Assembly (NCBI GenBank): GCA_032622095.1
Contig: CP136062.1
Span: 150,968,875-151,032,874, forward strand
Source: Siphonodentalium dalli
Lineage: Eukaryota > Mollusca > Scaphopoda > Gadilida > Siphonodentaliidae
Direction of reading: 5' to 3'
Length of the DNA: 64,000 bases
Each line of letters begins with the position of its first letter. The stretch's first letter is position 1. Shown here piece after piece: positions 1 to 11,549 of this stretch. The notes under the pieces were generated by a model that worked only from the letters and a program-made list of their open reading frames with translations, ran no database searches and had not been told where the DNA came from. The position numbers and the translations under genes are program-made.

Positions 1-2159
1 TGTATCTGGTGTAGAAATCTAGTCTACTAACTATCGAACCGTTCAACATTATCGACATATATAACCGATCGATCGTCTGACTTCGAATAGCTATACCGAC
101 TGGGCGAAATCATGAGCGTATATAGAAAAGACGATTTTTAATAAAAAATTCTATCGAAATATGTGAAGTTTTGTGGCAACTTTTCGCAGGATGTAAACTT
201 TCGGTAACTTGTTGGTGCCATCTTTGTATATTTAGAGAAGCCATATAGTTGACGAAAATAGAAAAGAAATCAAGATTTCTAGCCCCAATGTTTTGCTACA
301 ATGTATAAAAATGTTTGACAACATTACTGATTGATGTCATCTTATTCGTATCATTCAGTTTATTTCAAAACAACCATTCGATTCCTGCGCTGTCTCCGAT
401 TGCTACTCATTCAATATAAGAATATATATAGCAATCGGCGATGAGTATAGCACTCTGAAACAGTGCATGGGGGGGGGGGGTCTAGACAACCTATACGGAA
501 TTGAAATCCGACGGTCCATTAGTTTATGAATTCGGAGTATACGTTAATGAGTGTATAGTATATATACTGTCGTATTTCTCGCCAATAGAAGATGTTTCCC
601 ATATTCTTCCAGATTGAATAATGCCTTAGTCAAGTTGATTTACTAAGTATGTATTTCAGGCTTATGGAGGCCGCATGCACGGATTCATTTATATAAGTGT
701 TAATTGTGTCGATCAGAATGGCACATTAAATGGTCCCGCAACTCAAATCAATGTTGAAAATCGGTCCCAATTTACGTACACAGTTTGCCTTTAAAACAAA
801 CCAAATTATGGCAATTTCGTTTTTATTAATTTCGGTGACGCGACCACGCCCTATACACAACTCGTATATATTGGGCGCCAATTTGGCGGCTTCAAACCAC
901 ACCATTTAATTCCTCGTATCATGTACATTTACATGTATATATAATATAAATAATTTGAAGGAAATTTTAGAACCATCACGGTGTTATCAACTGCGTGCAT
1001 GGTGCCCCTAGCTCCCCATTCCCATCACCACCGGGCCGGGACCTAAGCAACCTATATACGTTATAAATTGCTCGAAAAGGACGGCAAGATGACTGTATCA
1101 CACCGAAGTGGGAATTCATCGTTTTCTTTGCTAGCTCACTATATATATAGGAATCCGTTGTTTCACGTCCGTCGTCCCCATATAAATATGACCGCCAATA
1201 TAAGAATTTTTAAGAATAATTGTTCAAGTGAATTCGGTGAATTTTTTCGAGGTTCTAATTATTGAACATCAAAATCTCCTTAAAACGAATCTTTACTATA
1301 TCAGGTTTTTTAAGTATCCGATACGAGTTATTTTGGACAGCGTATCATAATCTAATAGCTTGCATCTATCTTTTGGAAACTATCGAAGAAAACAAAACGA
1401 ATGTTGAAATTTCAAACAAATTATGACGTACATATAATATAGCGTCCAGGCCCTGCATGCACCGCTCTGCCAACTTTGAACCATGCACGCCATGCATTAA
1501 TTAGACTCAGACATGTCGATGGATAATATCTAATTTTGGCAACACTATTGGCGGTAAAATGTTTTTTTATCAAGTATGGTGCCTTCCCATATAGCTGATT
1601 CCAATCCTTAACCCTGACAACGACACTCTATAAACTTTAAACATGTACTGAAACACCTCATATACATACATATGTCATATTTATGGAGACAGAAAAGTTT
1701 CTTATATAGATTCCGTGTTTCGTGCACGGAGATTTCAATATCTTATTAAGTTGGGAATAAATCGGCGATAATTTATATCAATGTTGCTGCCCCAACCAAA
1801 TCCCTGCCACTGCAGCTGACGTCGCCACATTTAAGCCCCTCTCCTAACCATAATGAAACCTGACTAGAATAGGGCCAGTTCGGTTTCTTATGGAGATGAC
1901 TATATATAAGTTTGGTGAAATCGGCGACTACAAATATTCCTATCAATGCTATTGCCCCTTCCCTCGCCATCCCTGGCCGAACGGCACCAATTTGGGGTCT
2001 TTAAACCACACGATTATATAAATTCAGGGAACTGGAAACATTGGGGTTTGGGTGTCCTCGTCCCCCGTCAAACCACAACTTTCTTGAATTTTTTTAACAG
2101 TTGCAAGTGTCTCGCCCTCCCCCCCCCCCCCCCCACGTATCTCCTCAGCAACTTTCTTT

Positions 2160-2510
2160 AAAATTTTTAACAGTTGGAAATATAATACCTAACACAACAC
2201 TAGGTTGAAATTGTTCTTATATATAGTTTGATTTTCCAACAATTAATTATTGGGGAATTTGTTGTTTTAGACCAACATTAAATTTTGCATAGTTTCCTAC
2301 CTTTTGTCAACATTTGGCATCGGTTGGAAATTTCCAACACATGGAAGGTTTTTGTGCTGCCCCCCCCCCCCCCCCACCCCACCCCGTGGTCAGTCAACCA
2401 GATAACAATATTTTCCTAATTTTGGTCAATATTGTGGACTGAAATGGTCATCAGTTTGAAATTTTACAACCTTAGTGGGGGTGTCACTTGGAAATCTTGA
2501 GGCCAGTCTA
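2160..2510 (+). repeat. Interspersed repeat, copy 1
   Basis: The stretch resembles 58430-58680. Both contain, in the same order, an AACAGTTG word, a GTTTGATTTTCCAACA word, a CCTAC/CCTACTT block and, near the end, a GGGGGTGTCA word. Similarity is patchy, as expected for an old dispersed element. No termini or target duplications could be seen, so the class is unknown. Confidence 0.5.
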
Positions 2511-2829
2511 TCGGACTGGTGCTAGGATTTTGCGATTTTCATGTTCAGATTTTAAAAAAGTTCACACCGGGGGGTGGGGGGCAGAACCATGGTCGACCCG
2601 ATGTTCCTAAATTTGTCCCTCCCAGTGGCCGTGTTAATTTGACTGCAGTTAGACGACAATATATTAGTATTTGTGCAATTGTTCAGGTTCAAGTCTCAAA
2701 ATAATTCCCTCATACATAAAATAAAAAAACATCCATTACCCTGCAGGGAGCCCCACACATATATAGAAGCATATAGAAGAGTGTCGTCTGCTCATGTTTG
2801 TCTGGGGCTCTGTATGGGTGAAATTATAA

Positions 2830-2957
2830 AATTGTTAAAGAATACAAGAACAAATTAATAAAATTGTAAAAAATTGTTAGGCCAATGCATTCTCTTATAT
2901 ATGCGAGGCGACCTATGGTCGACTCGCATATATAAGAGAATGCATTGGCACAGGGTA
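2830..2957 (+). repeat. Hairpin module of the TTAA elements (solo copy)
   Basis: An A/T-rich lead-in beginning GTTAAAGAATAC is followed by the 69-bp hairpin at 2881-2949 and the junction word CACAGGG. The hairpin arms are 27 bp and perfectly complementary (from GCCAATGCATTCTC to ATATATGCGAG), with an inner GACC-ATA-GGTC stem. The same lead-in, hairpin and junction occur inside the TTAA elements at 15094, 15490, 29310, 47971 and 52468. Here the CCCTTT ends and TTAA flanks are absent, so this is a remnant or a module moved alone. Confidence 0.75.
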
Positions 2958-3652
2958 AAAAACACGGTTGGCTCAGTGTATTATGTTCCTTTCTCTGGCT
3001 AGTGATAACAAGACTACTGATCCATGCATAAATCAAAACCCAACCGTGGGGGTGGGGTCGAATGGAAACTTTGGTCTGGTTTAAGGGGGCGGTTCAGTTA
3101 GAAATCCATGCAAATTAGAACCCAAAACCCAAACGGAAGCCCTCTAGCCAGGTCCCTGTATAGGTTACTTGTATCATGGAAAAGAATATATATTAATTTG
3201 GTAGAAATTGGCAATCATTATATTTTATTTATATACTTATACTGGCCTTAGGTCGTGTGCAGAACTTATTATTTGAACATTTTGTACACATAAAAAATGG
3301 ATGCCTTATGTTTCCTGTACTTGTATATTCACCCCCCCCCCCCCCCAAGTGTATAATCTGGTAGGCTGTGCTAATTAATGTATACTTTTAACGAGATAAT
3401 TCATTCAGCAAGGTTAAACTACACCCGTTTCAACAAGGTTATCAATGTTGGATCCATTGGAATCTTCTACCCTAAATATGTACAACGGACATACATTCGT
3501 AATGATATAATAGAAGATGCTAAAAGAAGAGCCAGGAGCATTTTGTTTGGTGGCTGACAGATCCTTGTTACTGAATAGTTACTGCTACGGCGTTCCATAT
3601 TTTTGAATTGTTTTTGTCACCCTGCGCATGCTCCCAACTATTACGAATCAAG

Positions 3653-3726
3653 ATGGCCTCCGTCAATGAGAGTAAGGAGATGGGGGTTTCGGCAGAAAAT
3701 GATGCCGATACCGAACAAAATCTCTG
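3653..3726 (+). CDS. DYNC1LI2: Dynein light intermediate chain, coding exon 1 (residues 1-25)
   Basis: The exon encodes the acidic N-terminal leader ending in NLW, a word that precedes SILSEV in the family. The ATG at 3653 has A at -3 and G at +4, a strong context, and is followed by an acidic, poorly conserved stretch as in homologues. The donor GTATGA follows at 3727; the split Trp codon is completed by exon 2 (phase 2). An out-of-frame ATG at 3628 lies just upstream (see findings). The 5' untranslated extent is unknown. Confidence 0.9.
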
Positions 3727-4078
3727 GTATGAACATATACTGAAGAACTCCGTGTTTCACAACAATCATCTCTTTACGATTGCCCAAGGACAACACCGAT
3801 CCACCTAAGAGAAACGAGTTATGGCGTTATACTTCAGCTGGGTTTGGAACATATTTTTGCAGATTCTGCTGCAGCAGAGAAGTGCAACAGTTCCATAATT
3901 TATCAGAAAAAGGCAGCATGCTTCTCATTTATCTCACCAAATGAGTACTTTTAATGGGCATTTACAAGTATATCGTCACCAAACATTTAAAACTGGCATG
4001 AAAATATGAAAAAATGAGAAAACATTCTCTACTCAAACTAGCTGTAGCATTCATGACATTACAATACTGTGACTGTCA

Positions 4079-4138
4079 GTGTCATTAGCAAAAAGCCCAT
4101 GACTGTCAGTGTCATTAGCAAAAAGCCCAGTCTTATTT
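4079..4138 (+). repeat. Two-copy 30-bp tandem repeat
   Basis: A 30-bp unit beginning GTGTCATTAGCAAAAAGCCC occurs twice in direct tandem within intron 1. It is a simple local duplication. Confidence 0.8.
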
Positions 4139-4699
4139 AAGTCCAGACATGAAGTTCTTCGCAGTACACAGTCTGAAGAAAATGAGTGGGAGTCCATTAA
4201 TTGCCACAAGCAAGCATTACGTCAGTGTTCAGGGCTCAATTTAACTGGATTCGCATCCCAAATTGCAATGCAATTTCCAATTTTTGCTAACCAATAGGAA
4301 ATGCTATACAAAATCTACCCCCAGTGTTGCAAAATGTGTACATTTTGGCGGTGTTAAGACATTGTCAAAATGGCTAATGAGTGTGGGGGGTTACCGTCGG
4401 TGGCCAAAAACATATTGGTAGTCTTTGCATAGTCATTATAAATAGTGTGGGGGTGGGGGACAAACAAAGTAAAACACCATTGGGTATGCCTTATGGTCAT
4501 ATTACACTGGAATGCATGGATAGCATTTCACACCTAATTGTATTGTTAGGGATGACCTTAATAGTGGTTGAATGTTTATCCATTCATTCATTGATATGCC
4601 GCGACCAGGCAGCTGATTGGACACAGCTTGACAATAAAATTGTGTGCACTGACGGCAGACTTCGATCATTTCTGTTTCAACCCCAAATTCCAATCACAA

Positions 4700-4795
4700 G
4701 ATATATGTCAGTAAAGTGATTCAGCCATTTAGCCGATTGTCGGAATTGCTATTTGCTACACAGCAAAGGATTCACCACATAGATAAAAATAATGC
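4700..4795 (+). repeat. Interspersed repeat, partial copy (related to 26701 and 46335)
   Basis: The block GCCGATTGTCGGAATTGC, a word near GGATTCACCACATAGATAAAAATA and the bases between resemble 46405-46475 on the + strand and 26701-26775 on the - strand. The 5' part of the element seems missing or diverged here. The class is unknown; it could be a SINE or an old MITE. Confidence 0.55.
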
Positions 4796-4911
4796 TATAC
4801 ATTTTCTGTCACATTGATAATTTCACACAGTGATGTTACTAGTAGGGGTGGACGATATAAAGAAAATAAAAACCGTGATATTTCGAAAATAAAATCATGG
4901 TTAACGATATA

Positions 4912-5892
4912 CAGTAAAACCTCCCCAAACTGAACACCCTTTGGACCAGCCCTTCTGTTCGGATTAGAGAGGTGTTCGATTTATAGAAAATAGCACTACG
5001 ATCGGAATGTACATGTATTGACATCGTTGTCGAAGCACAACCGATTCATTATTGATTAATTAAAATTTATTCAATAAAGTACTGAATCAAATATAAATAA
5101 CAATAGATAAAACATAACGTTATAATAAGAATTAAAAACATGGTATATTAAGACATACAACATGTATAGATAAAACAGGAAACATGGAAACGACAAATGT
5201 TACGATGATTAAAAATGTCGCATCGTTAGTATAGTAGATTCGTACTCTTGAATAATTGCACCGATTAATTAGCAGTGTTTTGTTCGGCGACTGCTTTGAA
5301 TCGGATTATAACAACAGGTGTCTGATTAGATAACTGAATGCTTATTTAACACATTGAGTGAACAATGGTGACTTCACGGATATTACAGCACTGACATTTT
5401 GTTTTCACATTAATCTTTGTGCTGAATTGGACTCTTATTTTTACGACCACTGTCAAAACTAAACACTAATTAGCTAAACGTACACGATGGGAGTGTATTG
5501 TCACCAGTACAATTTAAATTAACATGTCAGAACGAATGAGCCGTCATGAAAATGGCCACTCAGAGTTCAATGTATAGACTAGATATTTAAACTTATAAAG
5601 GATCCCCAGTCTATACACTAAAGCCAACACGAGTTCAGCATCAAGTCTGTCCAATCTACCGCACTTGCGTTCAGTTGGTATCGCTTTTTGCGTTCGGATT
5701 TCGGAGGTAAAAATTAATGTATTCGTTCACTTTTGGACTAGAAAAGCCGTCCAATGTTTCGGAATAGAGAGTTCCGGTTTACAGAGGTAATTTTTAGTGA
5801 GAATGCACTTGGGTGAAATCGGGACCGGACAATTTGGCCGGTATGGAGAGGGATTCGGTTTATAGAGGGTCCGGTTTGGAGAGGTTTTACTG
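4912..5892. mobile_element. Pogo/mariner-like non-autonomous element, 981 bp
   Basis: Terminal inverted repeats CAGTAAAACCTC...GAGGTTTTACTG are bounded by TA on both sides (4910-4911 and 5893-5894), as for Tc1/mariner-pogo insertions. Near the right end the word GGTTTATAGAGG and variants (TTCGGAATAGAGAG, GGTTTACAGAGG) recur several times, and inverted versions occur near the left end, which looks like subterminal transposase-binding repeats. No transposase frame is visible. It lies in intron 1 and has inserted into a sequence that itself resembles a hAT end (GTAGGGGTGGACGATAT at 4843). Confidence 0.8.
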
Positions 5893-6540
5893 TAATCACA
5901 TTTAAAAAAAAAAAAAATACTATTGTGAAGATATAAAGCTAAAGATCCTGTCTTTAAATAATGAGTAAGCTGACAAGGATTGTTGTGAAAATCCCATTAA
6001 TCTAAAAACAGTCCATGGATCACGTAGATCATAGATGTCAATCCGAAGAGTGACAATCACTTATCTACATACTGACGTCTCGCACTCTCTTGCATGCACT
6101 GTCGGCGTCTTTGAAGTCGTCCATGTGCTACATGGACTGCCACAGACTGAGTATGACTCCGTGTGGCATTCATGACATCACAATGTAGCAATATCTTACG
6201 CACACCTACTTTGATACAATGTGTATTTAAGTGCAATGTTACATCTGTATTGACTGTTAGCCTTAGGTCACTCATAATTATGGTATGGTGAGCTCGATTC
6301 ACGACAGGCATTTCGGCAATTTCGCATGCATTCAAGGACTGAACTAGCATACACTTTTTATGCCAATTCAGATATTTCTGCCTCTACCATCTGGGATACC
6401 TTACGTAAATCTCTGATGTCATGGTTGAGTTTGTAAACAGGGAAATTCTATGTCAGTCAGGAAGCGCAAAACCAGGTCTCGAGGTTATCTATTTCTGACC
6501 AGCAGTCAGTCATCTAAGGAGCTACCGGTACTACAGATAA

Positions 6541-8272
6541 GGCCAAAACCAAAAATACGTTTGTTTCCGCTAACCCGACCGACCCTATTTTAAACCGCCG
6601 ACCCTAAACTTTTTATTGCCATTGCAAAAAAAATAAAAAATTGGACCAAAAAACAAAAAAAATATTTATTTAAATTTTTTTTTTTTTAAATTTAGGTCCC
6701 AATTCATATCATAACAAGATGCAAAACATTTATATATTTATATATATTGACATAAGAAATTTAAGTTTACAAAAAGATTTTTAAGTTTAACAGTTGGAAT
6801 CATACTGTAAAGTATGTTTGGCTTTATCTAGCTTTCATCTGTGAAAACTTCAAATAATTTGAGTTCAGGTACGGTATGTTATCATTCAGCGTTCAGACTT
6901 CAGTATTTCAATCAATTACAGCACAGGAACATTAACAATTTGATCAAATCAACCTGGTTATCAAGTGGGATCTCATAATACCAAATGAAAAATTAACATA
7001 GAGATTAGTACCATATATAGTCATTACTATCTTAATACATGTACATTGTTTCTGTACTACATGTACATGTAGGATTTCTGTATTACATGTACATGTAGTA
7101 TATTATGTATGGTATGTGTCTCACTTGAATTTTATAAAATAGCCTATTTATGAATTAGAGTGATGATGGCAAGTCTAATTTCAAGCAGGATAAGGCTTCC
7201 GATAAGCATAATCCATAGAACCAAAAGCTATCTGACAATAACTTATAAGCATTTCCAATCCATACATATATAAAAAGTTCCAAAGTTAAGCTTGAGAAAC
7301 TTGATAAAATTGACCTCTCTGTAAAATTCAAAATACTGACTCAAAGAGCCTTAGATTAGATCTAAATGCAATGGATTTTCAAAAAATTTCCAGGGGAAGA
7401 ACCCCCACCATCATCAGGGGGTCACCCTTCCCAAACATTCCTCCGATCAGGCCTTCAGGTTATGCCTTCGGCATATCATTGCTCAAAAACAGGTGTCCCC
7501 AAAAAATACCTAGATCCTTCACTGAATGCGGAGAAGGTGGTGTTGTGAAGCCATCCTTAAGTGATCGGTACAAGACGGTCACTCCAATATGTGTACAGTG
7601 CAGTGCAGGGAAATTTCCAGGGCTGTTTTGATATGGGCGCCCAAACTTGAGAAGCCCAAATGTCCCCAAATTCCTAGTGGACAGTATTGAGTCAACCTGA
7701 ATTTTCAAGGCAATTCAACAATATGCGCTGTAAATAAAAAATCTGCAGTTGCAATACAGCCTTCATTTGCATGTTGAATTTTTAAATCAGAAATATTATG
7801 TCATATTTATAATATATGCGTCTGTATCTGTGTTGGTTCGGTGTAGAAGCCGTATTTTAAAGTTATATTGGGATACCGGTACATATCCTCTGCTGGAAAC
7901 AGGTGTCCCCAAATTATCTCTGAATTCTGCCCTGGTGCAGTGGTGCTGGACTGACTCCAGTTGTCGCCAGACCATATAGGAAATATTAGGATTATCAAAG
8001 ACTATCTTAGTATATAGACTAGTATATATGTAAATATTAAAGCATATGTAAGATTGAATTGGAGTTTCTAGTTCCTCTGTCATCTGGGTTAACCTGATTG
8101 GGGCTAAGAAGTGCATAGTTTGGGTTATTGACAAGTATTATACAGATATTTTTAAAGATTACTGGAAAAAAAAAAGTTAACAAAAAAAAAGAAGTTAAGC
8201 CTACCTAGTACCTACCTACCCTAATTTTTTTTTAGCTCGTTAGCGGAAATAAAGGTATTATTTGTTTAGGCC
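6541..8272. mobile_element. PIF/Harbinger-like non-autonomous element, 1.7 kb
   Basis: The ends are imperfect inverted repeats (GGCCAAAACCAAAAATACG with TTTCCGCTAA just inside; on the right TTAGCGGAAA, then TTTGTTTAGGCC), flanked by TAA at 6538-6540 and 8273-8275. A 3-bp TAA duplication is typical of PIF/Harbinger. The interior has no transposase frame. It carries a region at 7370-7960 with repeated CAGGTGTCCCCAAA words. It lies in intron 1. Confidence 0.65.
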
Positions 8273-8938
8273 TAAGCAAAAAAACAAAACACCTGAATAA
8301 AAAAGTATCCACATTTATTTTGAAAATAATTCTTATTCCATTAGGCACTCATTAAACTTTAATATATCTTGTAGAAAATTTGTCATGTAGCCCTTTGATA
8401 CAGTACTTTAATATTGACACCTTCTAATGGACATTTATTTAAACACATTTTTGCATGAAGTCCTTGTCAAACATGTGTATAGCTATGGTACTTGTAATTC
8501 TTATGTTCAGATTTTGGCATTCATTCTCAATTTCTCACACAGATTATAAATTTAGTGAGGTCACAGGTGGATGTTGTATTCTTAATTTCTTACATGTTAA
8601 CTATTAATCTGTAATCGGCAAAAAGTTATTTGTCTGAAATTATTTTAAAATTTGGATTCTTTTGGTACACTATTTTGACCTCCAAATACCTGTAGGTTAC
8701 TGTTGCATGCCCTATATCAACATTCAATGTTCATTTGCAATTTTCTTCAAGTTCAAGTGAAATTTTCTCCCGGTGTCAAACTAAAACTTGTTTTCTTAGC
8801 TTCTAAATGTATTTGAGATTAGAAATTTATGTGTGGCTACTTTGTCAGTACTAGACTACTAGTAGCTATTGTCTCAGTGTATATAGTGTTATTTTCTGTG
8901 TATGAAATCATACTAAATTTATGTCTGGTTATTTTTAG

Positions 8939-9012
8939 GGCATCCATCTTGAGTGAAGTGCAATCCAGTTCATCAGCAAAACTTTCGAATTTAAAGTCTC
9001 TCTTAGTTCTTG
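8939..9012 (+). CDS. DYNC1LI2: Dynein light intermediate chain, coding exon 2 (residues 25-50)
   Basis: The exon encodes ASILSEVQSSSS and the first beta strand LKSLLVLG, which leads into the P-loop. The acceptor is TTTTTAG at 8932-8938 and the donor is GTAAGT at 9013. It ends at the first base of the P-loop glycine codon (phase 1), so the nucleotide-binding loop is split between exons 2 and 3. Confidence 0.95.
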
Positions 9013-9372
9013 GTAAGTTTGTATTATTTATTAGTGACTTTTTGACAGGAAAAGCACGAAACTAAATTATTTTGTTTAAAAAAAGGCTCACAATGTTATG
9101 CAGATAGTGATGTAACCTAACCTGCCAGATAATTGTGACATCATGATTTACTAATTTAGCAGAAATTACAATCTACCAAAATTTTATTCCACAATTAGAA
9201 ATTGAATAAAATTGTCATCACTGTATATAATTTAGTCCAAATTCCAGTCCTACACTATTATTGAGCATGATTATCATCAGACTCATTAGAGTTCGAGGTT
9301 TGTCAAGATTTTTGAGGAAATAGTATAAATAATGTATCAATAGAGCTGTTTCTTTTAGTATAACCCTTATAT

Positions 9373-10435
9373 CAGGGTTTCCGCTACTACGGCAGGCCGG
9401 TCGTCCAGCGGCCTCATTCCCCTTCCCAACCTTGACATAACATTGGTCACAAAATAGCAACAGACCAACTCAGCCCCCTTTTTACTCAGGACGAGCGATC
9501 ACCGACACTGATGATTAACAGATTGCAAGGAATCCTACACTTGGTGCCTGAATAAGACATTATTAATACTGCGGACCACGTGCACTGTTGTCTGCATCAA
9601 TCTGGGTAACGCTTTGTTGGCGAATGTTTAGTAGTAATCAGCCGCTCGCATTTTAATTTACCGTATATTTCTGTCTATACAAGTCCCAACGTTCTGACCC
9701 ACTATTTTCCCTCAAAATGTGCAATATACATCGTTAAGTCATTATGTGGGGGGGGGGCTGAATACTGAGCTACACCCATGAATGCAGGTTAAGTTTTTGC
9801 AGTCCCTGCGACGAGCAGCGCGGACTTTTTACCTCAAAACAAGGTCTGTATCAAAGAAATGTTTGATTAAAACTAAAAAAAAAATTAAATTATTAATAGT
9901 TATTATCAGTGTATTTATTCCTCATCCAACTTGAATGAATGCAAAATTATCCATTATAGAAATCAAGTATGTGGTCATCTCCGTCTGAGAAATTTGGCTT
10001 TTGGGTTTACACCAACTTGTTCTGATCGGTACTGTATAAAATACAAAGAAATCAGGCATGCAGAACATGTGCAAAGCACGTGACATCACTGACATGAGCT
10101 CTGACGTAACACTGAGTGGGACAATGTGTCTCCAACCCCAGTAATTTCTTTGATGTCGGCTTTTAATATTGATACTGATATAAAAGTCGTTGTATCAATT
10201 GTATGTGGTGCATGGTGCTTACATGCTTTTAGTTCATTAACTTGAGATCAAAGAAAGACTACCGTATCTGTTTTAATTTGGTTTCTATGTGGAGTTTCAA
10301 TGTTCCTGATTGTTGTCTCAAGTGCAAGGAAATGGATAAGTTTCAGTGATAAGTATCAAAATTTTCTCCTGACAGAGCGCTGGGTATATGCTTCCCAAAT
10401 ACGGCCACATTCCCCAACCCCTAGCGGAAACCCTG
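9373..10435. mobile_element. hAT-like non-autonomous element, 1.06 kb
   Basis: Terminal inverted repeats are CAGGGTTTCCGCTA on the left and TAGCGGAAACCCTG on the right, 14 of 14 bases complementary. The flanks share CTTATAT immediately outside both ends, a 7-bp or eroded 8-bp target duplication as for hAT elements. No transposase frame is visible. It lies in intron 2. Confidence 0.8.
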
Positions 10436-10530
10436 CTTATATATAACATGTTTGGGTTACCTGGAATTAGAGGTGTATATACCTGTATATAACAATATAT
10501 ATATATATATAGTTTTATATGCAATATTAA

Positions 10531-10641
10531 TTAATCACAAATCATGTGTCCCTCTAAATCATACAAAATATCATATTTACACATAACAGCTATGTTATAT
10601 GATATTTCATATGATTTAGAGTGACAATAGACCAGTGATTA
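10531..10641. repeat. Palindromic element, about 110 bp
   Basis: The arms TTAATCACAAATCATGTGTC and its near complement before 10641, with inner CTCTAAATCATAC / ATATGATTTAGAG, form a long imperfect hairpin in intron 2. It looks like a foldback MITE; no clear target duplication is seen. Confidence 0.65.
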
Positions 10642-10771
10642 ATTGAGCGACAGAAACGACAGCCTAAAGTTTTCAGTGGATCATACATAATGTTATATTA
10701 TTAGATTGGAATTTTGTTACGCAAGATTTTTTGTAATACCCCAATCAGCCATGGGGAACTGTACAAGCTTA

Positions 10772-11225
10772 CAAGCCTGCCTGTCGTTTGCAGAATGGGG
10801 TCCCCAGAGGGTGAATTTAGTGACGTTATCCAACATAGCGGGCTAGCATAACTAAATTCACCCTCTGGGGACCTCATTCTGCATGGCCTCATCTGCTATG
10901 GGAGACATAGACTCAAGATTGAAGTTCCCAAATGGTGAATATTGTCATGTACACCCATTGGGAACCTCGTTATGCAATTTTTCATCTGCCAATTTGGGGA
11001 TATACATGTACACATGTAGAGAAAATAAACTAAAATATAAATAGAATCTATGTTTCCATAGAAATTTTATAATAAAAAAACCTTGCAGAGAAATGATGCC
11101 TAAGCAGAATGAGGTCCCCGGAAGGCGAATTTAGTGATGCTAGCCCAATATGCGGGATAGCGTCACTAAATTCACCCTCTGTGGACCTCATTCTGCAAAT
11201 GACAGGCACACTATACTCAGACTTG
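10772..11225. mobile_element. hAT-like hairpin MITE (CAAGCCTG family), complete copy with 8-bp target duplication
   Basis: The ends CAAGCCTG and CAGACTTG are flanked by a perfect 8-bp direct repeat CAAGCTTA (10764-10771 and 11226-11233). Inside are two hairpins, at about 10793-10885 and 11106-11200, each with arms from CAGAATGAGGTCCCCAGAGG to GTGATGCTAGCC-like sequence. They are separated by a middle block containing the words AGGCCTCAT, CTCAGATTGAAGTTCCC, GGGAACCTCGTTATGCA and a polypyrimidine stretch. It lies in intron 2, about 80 bp before exon 3. Confidence 0.85.
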
Positions 11226-11306
11226 CAAGCTTAGCTCTGCAGCCAACATTTCTGTTAATGACAACTGCATCCATTCATTCTTGTTAATCACTGATCTATT
11301 TGACAG

Positions 11307-11423
11307 GTGACAACTATACGGGTAAAACAACATTAGTAGCAAAACTTCAAGATAACAAAGACCCAAAGAAAGGATCTGGTTTAGAATATTACCACATAAA
11401 TGTCAAAGATGAATACCGGGACG
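11307..11423 (+). CDS. DYNC1LI2: Dynein light intermediate chain, coding exon 3 (residues 50-89), P-loop
   Basis: The exon encodes the P-loop GDNYTGKTT (residues 50-58; pattern GxxxxGKT) followed by LVAKLQ and the family block KKGSGLEYYHINVKDE. The acceptor TTTGACAG ends at 11306 and the donor GTAAGC begins at 11424. The hAT-like MITE at 10772-11225 ends only about 80 bp before this exon. Confidence 0.96.
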
Positions 11424-11549
11424 GTAAGCATTATAATCCATAAGCAGGAAAGCGTACGTACATGTAGTCCTTCATGGAAATATGTTATAAATATGTATAA
11501 TCTCACTCCTTGATCTAAGTTACATTATTTCATTAATATTATAACTCGG

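Larger units (their letters stand above)
1..3652. other. Upstream region of the dynein gene, no gene recognised
   Basis: This stretch is AT-rich and has no open frame that looks coding. It holds homopolymer tracts (poly-G at about 469-480, poly-C near 2119-2133, 2361-2375 and 3331-3346), short direct similarities between about 1745-1800 and 1915-1975, an old interspersed repeat at 2160-2510 and one hairpin module at 2830-2957. The promoter and 5' untranslated region of the dynein gene should lie in its last part, but I see no convincing TATA box or initiator that fixes the transcription start. Confidence 0.6.

Noticed and set aside
2881-2949. The 69-bp hairpins as microRNA precursors
   Set aside because: The stem is too perfect, present in many copies and transposon-borne. 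Small RNA data would be needed before calling an RNA gene.
3608-3808. Extended N terminus of the dynein protein from a TTG at 3608, and read-through past the exon 1 donor
   Set aside because: TTG is not a plausible start here, the ATG at 3653 has a strong context, and the frame beyond 3726 is intronic.
6057-6350. 97-codon - strand open frame in intron 1
   Set aside because: No conserved motif; single frame without splice context.
7366-7980. Possible coding remnants with repeated CAGGTGTCCCCAAA words
   Set aside because: Frames are broken on both strands, and the words are DNA repeats inside the 6541-8272 element.
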